From NCBI GenBank assembly GCA_013306675.1, contig JABLUY010000101.1, positions 44,905-108,904 of the forward strand: a DNA stretch of 64,000 bases. Reading direction: 5' to 3'. The DNA is from Thraustochytrium sp. TN22 (lineage: Eukaryota; Sar; Bigyra; Thraustochytrida; Thraustochytriidae). The translations under genes and the position numbers were made by a program. The notes below the pieces were generated by a model that saw only the letters and a program-made list of their open reading frames with translations, made no database searches and was not told where the DNA came from. Positions 39,701 through 47,490 of the stretch are shown here, piece after piece. How positions within the stretch are numbered: the stretch's first letter is position 1; each line of letters begins with the position of its first letter.

Positions 39701-40978
39701 CAGCAGGCGCGCGACGCCGAGAGCCTTTTCGGCTCGCGCATGACCACACCCAATCACGCGCTCCTGCACGAGTTCAACCTCTTCGACTACCCCTTCTTGC
39801 TAAGCGCCGGCGTCAAGCGCCGCGTGCTGCAGTTTGAGGACCAGACGACGCAGCTTCGCAACCTGCTCGTGAGCCGTCTCTTCAGCAGCGAGCCCTTTTA
39901 CACGCTCACTGTTCGCCGCTCGCACCTGCTCGAGGACACCATGGCCCAGATTGAGAGCGCCAGCGGGTCCACCGAGTTCCGCAAACCGCTCAAGGTCAAG
40001 TTCGTCGGCGAGCAGGGCCTCGACGCTGGCGGCGTGCGCAAGGAGTTCTTCCAGCTTCTCTCCGCGCAGCTCTTCCAGCCCGACTGCGGCCTTTTTCGCC
40101 GCAACGGCGACACCGGCACGCTCTGGTTCAACGCCTTCGACGAAGACGTTGCCGACGCGAGCCGCCCCTTTCTGCTTGTTGGAACGCTCGTTGGCCTCGC
40201 CATCTACAACTCCACGCTCCTCGACGTCCAGTTCCCGCTGCTCTTTTGGCGCCTCCTGCTCAACAAGATCCCGGCCAAGCCGTCGCTTGAGCATCTTGAG
40301 GAGCTCGACGCCGACTACGCGCGTCAGCTGCGCACGCTGCTCGACTACGACGAGGACGACTTCGAGGATGTTTTCATGCAGAGTTTTGAGGTCTCCGTCG
40401 AGGTCCTCGGCAAGCGCAAGGACTTCGAGCTCGTGCCAGGCGGCGCCGACATGCCCGTCACGCGAGAGAACCGCCAGGACTACGTCGACGCGCTCATCAA
40501 GTTCCTCGTCACTGACAGCACCGGCGCCAACGCGCGCGACATGCTCGAGGGCTTCAACCGCGTCATCCCGGCCGAGTCCCTCTCACTGGGCCTCTTTGAG
40601 CCTGACGAGCTCGAGCTCGCTGTGTGCGGCACCCCCGACCTCGATCTCGAGGAGCTGCGCCGCATTGCCTCCTATGAGGGCGGCTATGGCCCTGAGCACC
40701 CCGCGGTGCTGCGCTTCTGGCACATCGTGCTCGGTTTCTCCTACGAGGAGAAGCAGAAGTTTCTGCGCTTCACCACTGGCTCGCCCAAGGCCCCGGTCGG
40801 CGGGCTCGCTGCGCTCAACAACTTCAAGATCCAGCGCGCTGGGCCTGACTCCGATCAGCTCCCCACCTCCCACACCTGCTTCAATACCATCATGCTCCCG
40901 GACTACCCCTCTGAGGAGAAGATGCGCGAGCGTCTCTTGCTTGCCCTCGAGCACTCCATTGGCTTTGGCCTCGAGTGA
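36632..40978 (+). CDS. RCC1-repeat HECT-type E3 ubiquitin ligase (HERC-like)
   Basis: 1448 residues in one exon. After a Gly/Arg-rich start and an acidic segment (MEDLSELLEDGEDE at ~72), an RCC1 beta-propeller spans about 265-605, with repeats such as VYAWGDNYMGQL, HVVTWGNNESGQLGHSRD, RVYAWGSNAHGQLGLS and GGVYVCGRADEGQLGFL. The last blade is interrupted by a ~110-residue Ser/Arg/acidic insert. A helical middle region (SYLTEPDQLRVILVLLMSPF) resembles that of small HERC proteins. The HECT domain begins near 1115 (PLKVKFVGEQGLDAGGVRKE) and ends in SHTCFNTIMLPDYPSEEKM with catalytic Cys1416 and an acidic FGLE terminus. Small HERCs regulate trafficking and innate pathways in animals; the substrate here is unknown. 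Translation could also start at the Met near 36845. Confidence 0.93.
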
Positions 40979-41770
40979 GAAAGTAGACGACTGAGCAAGC
41001 GATGCAATCGACGCTCGCAGATCCGGCGACGACTATCCTATGTATCTTCAGATTGAGCACTATGAAGAATCTGTTGTGTTTCCCGATTGGCGCACGACCA
41101 TCAAAATCAGACCGACTGTGAAGATTGTGATGCGTTCCGAATTCACACAATCCATTGGTGATCCTTTGGCATTGACTGAGCGGACCGATACCAATTTCCG
41201 CGACCAGACCCACTGACGACCGTCAAAAGGTGATCGACGAATCAGTATCACATTCGGATTGGGCTTGAGGAGTAGGAGGACAACATGAAGCCGCAACGCC
41301 CGGCACAAGCCTCGGCACATGCCCTGGACTCTAACTTGGGCCTAGGGCCTAAAGGCCAGAGCAGAGCAGCAAGCTGCGTGCAGTGCACCATTCATAAAAG
41401 AGGATGACAGCGTCGACAGCGCCGCGGCGACGGCGGCCTGTTGAGCCTTGGGCATTTCCCATCCTTGGGCATTTCGAGAGCTTCGTCGCCGCCTCACCGC
41501 CTCTCTTCGTCGTGACCTTTGTTGTGGCGTCGCTTTCTCCTCCAGCTTTCATACTGTTAGTCTTCATCAGAACCGCAAGGCCGGCCGGGCGGGCGGGCGG
41601 GCCGCGGGCGGGCGAACGGGAGGGCGGGCGGGCAGACGCAGGTGGGGCAGGCACTGCGAGCAGCCGGGCTGCCTCGGCCGGCGTCTCGCGGGTCGCGCCT
41701 CGCGGTACCGACGGCGCAGACGGCGTCGCGGAGTCCGTCCAACAGCAACTAGCTAGCCAAGTCCAGCAAG
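40979..41770. other. Intergenic region with AT-richer island
   Basis: 40990-41330 has clearly lower GC than its surroundings and contains a 58-codon frame (41040-41216, starting MYLQIEHYEESVVFPDWRTT) of normal amino-acid composition and no recognised family. The remainder has GGGCGGGC repeats (41580-41640) and is the 5' flank of LMBRD2. Confidence 0.35.
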
Positions 41771-43579
41771 ATGGCGTCCGGGGCGCTGGCGGCGCTGAGC
41801 TTGGCGGGCGTGGCCGTCTGCCTGGCGTGGGCCTGGCGAACGGTGCGCTGGTACGCACGCGCGGACACGCCGTGGCCGTACCTCGTGGCGGTGGGCGGGC
41901 TGTGGTGGCTCGGGTCAGTGGCGCTGGCGGTGCTGTTGCCGGTGGACGTGGCCACGGCCTCGAGGGAGCGCGACCCGTCGAACGCGATGCTGGCGCTGTG
42001 GAAGGCCAACTACTGGCTCACATTCATCGGGTCATGGGTGCTGTGCCCGCTGGCGTCGCAGTACTGGGACTCGGGCGCCTTCACGTGGAAGCGCCGGCTG
42101 CGCGGTGCTCTCCTGTCCAATGTACGCTTCTACCTGCGTGTCCTCGTGGCGCTGGCGCTGGTCTTCGTGCTGGTGCTCTTGCAGCAGGGGTTTCAGCTGT
42201 CCAAAGTGACGGGGTTTCTGATCGCAGCGTCCAACGCGTATGGCCTGTTCCTGCTTGTTGTGCTGCTTGGCTACGGGCTGGTCGAGCTGCCGCGCGAGAT
42301 CTGGGGCAGGACGTGCCCGCGCCACATGCTGGAGTGGTACTACTGCACGGCGGCCTCGCAGGAGGAGGCGCTCATGGACGCGCAGGCGGACCTGCTCGAT
42401 GTCCTGGACGGCGTGAACCGCTTCGAGTGTCCGCAGGACCTCATGCTGCAGGCGCACTTCGACGAGGTGCGCGAAAAGGCCAAGCACGCGCGCGCCACCT
42501 GCCTGGACGAGCGCACTGCCATGTCGCACCGCACGCGCCGCATCTCGTCGGACTCAATCGCGGCGGGCGGCTCTGTGACGGCCCTGGAGCGCCTGCACAA
42601 GCGCCTCAAGCAGGCCACAACGCGCGCACAGCGCGCCAAGTTCCAGTGGCAAGCGCTCCTGGACGCCACGGTCCGCCTCGAGGCCGAGGTGCGCCTGCTC
42701 GAGGCCGGCGGCAGCTCGTTGTACCAGCCTTTTGACGTCGACGGGGCCGCCGCAGGCTCGGCCGCGGACGGCACGGGCGTTGGCAGCCGCGGGCCCGGGG
42801 ACGCGGGCGGGGCCAGCAGCGCAGGCGGCGCAGCTGATGGCAGCCTCGAGCTGGGTGCCATGGACGAGGACGGAAGCCTCATGGGCGAGGCCGCGCTGAC
42901 GCGCCGCGGCGCGATCTACTACAAGGTACTCAAAGTGCTCTGCGGCGTGCTCACGCTCGTGTCCGTGGTTTTGCTGTGGAACGAGTGCGCGTCGGCCGTT
43001 TCGAGCGAGGCCTCGGTGCTGGGCATCATGGTGGAGCACGCGAGTCGCCTCTTTACGCGCTGGCTGTGCTGCATCTTGCCGCTCTCGTATCTGGCGGCCT
43101 GTGTCTACGTGGCGCTCTTCAAGTTCAAGCTGCTGGACGCGCTCACTCTGCACGGGAATCGGCAGACGGACGTGGCAAATCTGCTCATGAACGCTTCCTA
43201 CGTCGGCCGCGTGCAGTTTTCGCTCGGCGTCAACTACACGACACAGCTCGTGGCGGCGGACCGCACCTCGCTGGCCTTTTACTCGCTCGTGGGCGACATG
43301 GACGTGGTGCCCTTCCTCGGCAGCACCTTCAACTTTTATCTGCCCGTGCTCATCCTCCTCTTCGCCGCGTGTACATACTTTCGCGTGCTCGATCGCCTCC
43401 TCAACCTCATCGGCATTGAGACGCACACCGAGCCGGGCGACGAGTCCGGTGGGTACAACCAAGAGCTCGTCGCGCAAGGCAAGCAGCTCGTGAACCGCTA
43501 CCGCGCGCGCCTCGCGCGGCGCCGCGGTCGCGACACGGAGCGCGAGGTTGAGCGCTCCTACTCGCTTCGTCAGTACTGA
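41771..43579 (+). CDS. LMBRD2: LMBR1-domain membrane protein (LMBRD2-like)
   Basis: 602 residues, no intron. About nine membrane helices are arranged as five N-terminal (for example LAALSLAGVAVCLAWAW, LVAVGGLWWLGSVALAVLLP, YLRVLVALALVFVLVLLQQG, LFLLVVLLGYGLVELP) and four C-terminal (VLTLVSVVLLWNECASAV, LCCILPLSYLAACVYVALF, LPVLILLFAACTYFRVLDR), with a long cytosolic coiled-coil loop between. The PVDVATASRERDP after helix 2, the YWLTFIGSWVLCPLASQYWDSG block and LPREIWGRTCPRHMLEWYYC are characteristic of LMBRD2-type proteins. LMBRD2 has been linked to beta-adrenergic receptor signalling in animals; its function in protists is unknown. It converges with TBCA. Confidence 0.88.
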   Translation: MASGALAALSLAGVAVCLAWAWRTVRWYARADTPWPYLVAVGGLWWLGSVALAVLLPVDVATASRERDPSNAMLALWKANYWLTFIGSWVLCPLASQYWDSGAFTWKRRLRGALLSNVRFYLRVLVALALVFVLVLLQQGFQLSKVTGFLIAASNAYGLFLLVVLLGYGLVELPREIWGRTCPRHMLEWYYCTAASQEEALMDAQADLLDVLDGVNRFECPQDLMLQAHFDEVREKAKHARATCLDERTAMSHRTRRISSDSIAAGGSVTALERLHKRLKQATTRAQRAKFQWQALLDATVRLEAEVRLLEAGGSSLYQPFDVDGAAAGSAADGTGVGSRGPGDAGGASSAGGAADGSLELGAMDEDGSLMGEAALTRRGAIYYKVLKVLCGVLTLVSVVLLWNECASAVSSEASVLGIMVEHASRLFTRWLCCILPLSYLAACVYVALFKFKLLDALTLHGNRQTDVANLLMNASYVGRVQFSLGVNYTTQLVAADRTSLAFYSLVGDMDVVPFLGSTFNFYLPVLILLFAACTYFRVLDRLLNLIGIETHTEPGDESGGYNQELVAQGKQLVNRYRARLARRRGRDTEREVERSYSLRQY

Positions 43580-43962
43580 GCGTTGCGGCAAACAAGCAAA
43601 CAGAGCCACAACAACAACAACAACAACAACAACAAGTAAGAAGGCGAAGAAGAAGAAGAAGAGAAAGAAGAGAAAGAGGAAGAAAGAAGAATGCTTGAAT
43701 TCATGATGACAAGATTGGAAAGACAAAAGAATGTGTGGGGAAACGGGCCCGACGATGAGAGGCGGGATTGGCGTGCGAGAACTCGTGCGTGAGTGACACC
43801 TTGCCAGGTTGCGAGAAAACACTTTCGTGGCGCGTAAAGACCGATGGCTAGCTCGCTCGCTCGCTTACGCGCGACTGATACTCCCGCAACGCCCACTCTT
43901 AGCTAGCGCTTGATGTCCTCATAGCGCGGACATCCGCGCTCGCTCCTGATCCGCGCCAGAGC
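43580..43962. repeat. CAA and GAA trinucleotide repeats in convergent gap
   Basis: (CAA)n at about 43607-43634 is followed by GAAGAAGAA and GAAAGAGGAAG tracts to 43690, then unique DNA with GCTCGCTCGC near 43853-43864. It lies between the stops of LMBRD2 and TBCA; no gene is seen. Confidence 0.7.
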
Positions 43963-44280
43963 CTACTGCACCTCGGCGGCCTGCTTGAGGAAGTCCGCCG
44001 CCTGCACACTGAGCTCGGCATCCTTGGGGATGCTATTGTCCTCCACGAAGCTCTCGAGCGCCTCGCGCGCGTCGGTTACGCGGCCCTTGGCGTCCGCCAG
44101 CATCGCCTTGGACTCGTCCAGCGTGTCGGAGATCTGCCTGAACCGGTCGTGCTCCGGGCCCATGCTCTCCAGCTCCGCCTGCGTCTTGGCCACCTCCTCC
44201 GCGTACATGGCGTGCTCCTTGATGGCCCGCTTCAGCACGCCCGTCTTGACGCGCAGCTGCTGCTCCACCGCCTTGTCCAT
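43963..44280 (-). CDS. TBCA: Tubulin-specific chaperone A (TBCA)
   Basis: 105 residues, normal length for the family. TBCA captures beta-tubulin released from CCT and passes it on in the tubulin heterodimer assembly pathway. The three-helix coiled-coil signature is clear: QLRVKTGVLKRAIKEHAMYA (compare LKIKTGVVKRLxKE), then EVAKTQAELESM, then DRFRQISDTLDESKAMLADA, and a closing DAREALESFVED. It shares its 5' region with YKT6. Confidence 0.93.
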   Translation of the reverse strand: MDKAVEQQLRVKTGVLKRAIKEHAMYAEEVAKTQAELESMGPEHDRFRQISDTLDESKAMLADAKGRVTDAREALESFVEDNSIPKDAELSVQAADFLKQAAEVQ

Positions 44281-45120
44281 CCTGCCGCGCCGCGCCGCTG
44301 CTCCGCTCCGCCCGCCCGCGCGCGCCTTCCTCGTTCGCAGTCTGCCGCCGCCGCGCCGCGCGCCGCCGCACAACCGTCGTTGCCCTTGAGCTGACTGTGA
44401 GAAAGCCTGAGACTGAGAGAGACTGAGAGAGACTGACAGTGAGAGCCGGGGGCGGCCGGCGGAAATGCGCAGCTGCGAGCGAGCGAGCGAGCGAGCGAGC
44501 CGCGCCTCGCCTCCACGTCGTCGCCCGTCTGCGAGCACAGCCAGCCCGCCAGCTACTTATCTTAGCTAGCCACGGTCCCGGCGTCCCAAACCACGGGCGC
44601 CTCGTCCCAAACCCGCCTCGGCGTCTTCGTGCACGACTCCTCCTGCGCCTCTTTTTCTCCGCCTCGGCCTCCCTCGCCTCTGACGTGGCCGCCGCGGCGC
44701 CTCCCTCGCCCCCTCCGTCGCGCCTCGCGGCCTGCCCCGGCCGCCGCCGCGCCGCCGCGCCGCCGCGCCGCCGCGCCGGCCTCCCGCCCTCCCGCCCGCG
44801 CGCCCGCGCGCCCGCGCGCGCGGCGGCGGTACGGGCCGGCGCGCGCGCGGCGGCGCGCGGCGCGGCGGCGGGCGTCCGGAAGGGCGCTGGCAAGCAGTGG
44901 CAAGCGCGGCGCGCAAGTGGGCGTCGGCGGCGCGCAAGTGGGCGGCGGCGGCGCGCAAGTGGGCGTCGGCGGCGCGCAAGTGGCGAGAGGCGCAGTCGGC
45001 GGCGAGGTGGCCTGGCTGACGCGGAGGGGCGGCGACGTGGCGGCGGCCGCGGCGGCAGAGCGCGAACGAGGCGGCGGCGCGGCGGGCGGCGGCGAGCGGG
45101 TGCGGCTGGGGCGCGGCAGG
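44281..45120. promoter_or_regulatory. Divergent region with 21-bp tandem repeat, TBCA / YKT6
   Basis: At 44909-44983 the unit GCGCGCAAGTGGGCGTCGGCG repeats three full times plus a partial copy, with one T/G variant. GACTGAGAGA repeats occur at 44408-44442 and GAGC repeats at 44476-44505. The frame of YKT6 stays open upstream through the 21-bp repeats, but the longin domain begins at the 45121 ATG, so this is more likely 5' UTR. Confidence 0.55.
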
Positions 45121-45723
45121 ATGAAGATCACGGGCATGTCGATCATGCGGTGGAAGGAGGACACCAAGGAGCCGGTGTACCTGGCGGCGGCCACGGACCT
45201 GTCGAGCTTCGGGTTCTTCGAGCGCAGCGCGGCGGCGCAGTTCATCAAGTTCTTCTCGCGGCAGTTCATCAAGAGGACGCCGTTTGGCAAGCGGCAGACG
45301 GTGGCGCATGAGGGGAACAACGTGCATACGTACCTGCGCAGCGACGGCCTGGGCATCGCGCTCGTGGCGGACGCCGAGTACCCGGAGCGCGTGGCGTTCA
45401 CCATCATGGCGCAGCTGCTCGACCAGTTCCACGCGCAGTACGCCGCGCAGTGGCCCGCCGTGATGGAGGACTCGGCGCTGCCCTTTGAGCCGCTGCCCAA
45501 GGCGCTCGCCGAGTACCAGGACCCGGCCAAGGCCGACAAGATCACCAAGATCCAGAAGGACCTCGACGCCACCATGGAGGTCATGCACAAGACCATCGAC
45601 TCCGTGCTCGAGCGCCAGGTGAAGCTTGATAAGCTCGTCGAGACCAGCGAGGACCTGAGCATGCAGTCCAAGGCCTTTTACACCACCGCCAAGTCCCACA
45701 ACCAGTGCTGCACCATCTGCTGA
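45121..45723 (+). CDS. YKT6: R-SNARE YKT6
   Basis: 200 residues. YKT6 is a lipid-anchored R-SNARE acting in ER-Golgi, vacuolar and autophagosome fusion. The longin domain covers about 1-125 (KITGMSIMRW, FFERSAAAQFIKFFSRQFI, GLGIALVADAEYPERVAFT). The SNARE helix runs from ~137 (KITKIQKDLDATMEVMHKTI) with the zero-layer Arg in DSVLERQVKLDKLVE, then SEDLSMQSKAFYTTAKSHN. The C-terminus is CCTIC: both cysteines needed for palmitoylation and prenylation are present, but the usual final Met or Leu is Cys. It diverges from TBCA and converges with the kinesin-tail-like gene. Confidence 0.95.
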   Translation: MKITGMSIMRWKEDTKEPVYLAAATDLSSFGFFERSAAAQFIKFFSRQFIKRTPFGKRQTVAHEGNNVHTYLRSDGLGIALVADAEYPERVAFTIMAQLLDQFHAQYAAQWPAVMEDSALPFEPLPKALAEYQDPAKADKITKIQKDLDATMEVMHKTIDSVLERQVKLDKLVETSEDLSMQSKAFYTTAKSHNQCCTIC

Positions 45724-45781
45724 GCTGAGCTGAGCTGAGCTGAGCTGAGCTGAGCTGAGCTTGAGTAGAGCTGAGCTGAGC
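45722..45781. repeat. GAGCT pentamer repeat
   Basis: About eleven TGAGC/GAGCT units, one interrupted, start at the YKT6 stop codon and run into its 3' UTR. Confidence 0.85.
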
Positions 45782-46102
45782 GGACGGTGAGCCCTGCGCT
45801 AATCACTCATGCATGTGGCCAGAGCGACGCAGCCAGAGCGACGCGGCCGTCGCGCGCGCGCATGCCAGCGGGCGCGTAAAGGAGCGGAGACCGCGCGCGC
45901 CCTCCCCCCCCCACTCCCCTCCCCCCCCTCTTCTTTTTGGTGTACGTACGACGATTGCACGCGCTGCCAGCGCTCGAGCAATCCCATTCGATCATGATGA
46001 TTTCTGTTTCGTTAGGTTGCAAGGGCAGCCCCTGGGGCGGCCACGTCTTTTCTTGGTACTCACAAACAGGCACACGCCACACCCAGCCATCTCCCTGGCC
46101 CG

Positions 46103-46789
46103 TCACAGAATGACGCAAGACTTGGACTTTTTGGCCTGCTGCAGCTCTTGCTTTAACCGCTCGTTCTCGGCGCGAAGCGCTGTGACATCTGCGGTGGCGC
46201 CCGCACCGGCGGTACCGACGGCCGCGGCGGCCGCGGCGGCCTCCGCCGAGCCCCACACCTCGAGCTCCAGCGAGTTGGTTGCGAGCCAGCTCTGGAGCTC
46301 CTTGCAGAGCGGCGGGTCAAAGCGCCGCGAATAGTCAAAGATGATACGCACGTCCGCGCCACGCACGCCGCCCGCTGGCTCGATACGAATACCATCCTCG
46401 GCGTCAGTGCGCATGGCGCTGATGTCGGTCATGCAGCGCAAGTACACGCCGCCCTGCGCCGCAGGGCCGGAAAGCCCATTCGCCTCGACGATCTTGAGCG
46501 TCACCTCAAGCTTCTGGCCCTGATGCTCGTCAAAGTTCACCGGGGCCCACTGCTCCTCTGCGGCGTCCCCCTCCTTGGGCACGACGCGCGTTGAGCTTCG
46601 TTGCTCGAAGTTCGCCACCGGCACCGCGCCAAGGTAACCCAACTCGAGACGCACGCAAATCGTGCCGATATGCTGCCCGCTCAGGTCCATCACGGGCGCG
46701 TCCTCCTCCACATTTAGCAACATCGACAGCGGCTCCAGCCGCACCTCGCAGACACCCAGGAGAGCACCATTTTCAGCCGGCGCACTCAT
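46103..46789 (-). CDS. Kinesin-3-tail-like C2 protein with C-terminal CaaX box
   Basis: 228 residues from the ATG at 46789. The order LGVCEVRLEPLSMLL, PVMDLSGQHIGTICVRLEL, then LEVTLKIVEANGLSG and a closing NSLELEVWGSAE resembles the region behind the motor and FHA domains in kinesin-3 proteins (LEIEVWG is typical), but there is no motor here and the start is well placed. An Ala run and a short coiled coil (VTALRAENERLKQELQQAKK) follow, then a terminal CVIL. That is a CaaX box with final Leu, predicting geranylgeranylation and membrane attachment. Role is inferred only: a membrane-bound adaptor or decoy related to kinesin-3 tails. Confidence 0.6.
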   Translation of the reverse strand: MSAPAENGALLGVCEVRLEPLSMLLNVEEDAPVMDLSGQHIGTICVRLELGYLGAVPVANFEQRSSTRVVPKEGDAAEEQWAPVNFDEHQGQKLEVTLKIVEANGLSGPAAQGGVYLRCMTDISAMRTDAEDGIRIEPAGGVRGADVRIIFDYSRRFDPPLCKELQSWLATNSLELEVWGSAEAAAAAAAVGTAGAGATADVTALRAENERLKQELQQAKKSKSCVIL

Positions 46790-47490
46790 GGTGCCGCGCG
46801 CGACCGGCCCGAAAACTGAGGATGCCGCCCGCGAGTGCCGCCCGCGACCGTGGACGAGCGCGTGTAGCCGCGCGTTGTAGCCGCGCGAGTGGCGTGCGTG
46901 TATGCGTGCGTGTATGCGTGCGTATACGTCCACGTGCCTGTGTTCGCGTGCGTGTGCGCGTGTCCGCCGCGCGGCCTAGCTCTTTGGCTAGCTAGCTAGA
47001 GACCAACTTGACTGTGTCAGTGAAGCTGCTGATGAGGTCTCCGATGCGCGCGCGGACGGGGGGGTGCGCGTCAACGGACATCGTTTGAGGAGGAAAGCGA
47101 AGGGTGGCCAGGCGAGTTGCTGCGATCGTGTTTGTCCGTGTCAAGGCAGGCAACTTGTGAGAGCGATTCTTTGACGAGGGTACCATGGTCAGCTCCGATT
47201 CGCTGCTTCCGTTTTGTGTTGTACATGATCAACAAGTGGTCTGTTCTGTGGCCTTGAAGTGTGTCGAATGAAAGCGTGAGTGGAGGCAAAAAGCGCGGAG
47301 ACAAGAAGTGTGAGCTGTAACAAAGGTACCTTTGCTGTCTACGTAGGAAAGAAAAGGGTTCAGATTTGAGTGTGTGGCGACGGCTCGTTGTACGGCGCGC
47401 TCTTTCTCTCTCTTTTGCGCGGCGCTCCCCTCTGAACACATTGCATGGCACTCTGGCGCTCTCCCTCGAATACGTCGCACGAGAAAACCG
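46790..47490. other. Intergenic region
   Basis: GTGCGTGTATGCGTGC repeats (46885-46965) and a TAGCTAGCTAG tract (46988-46999), then lower-GC unique DNA to the 3' end of the MAK5 gene. No gene is supported. Confidence 0.4.
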
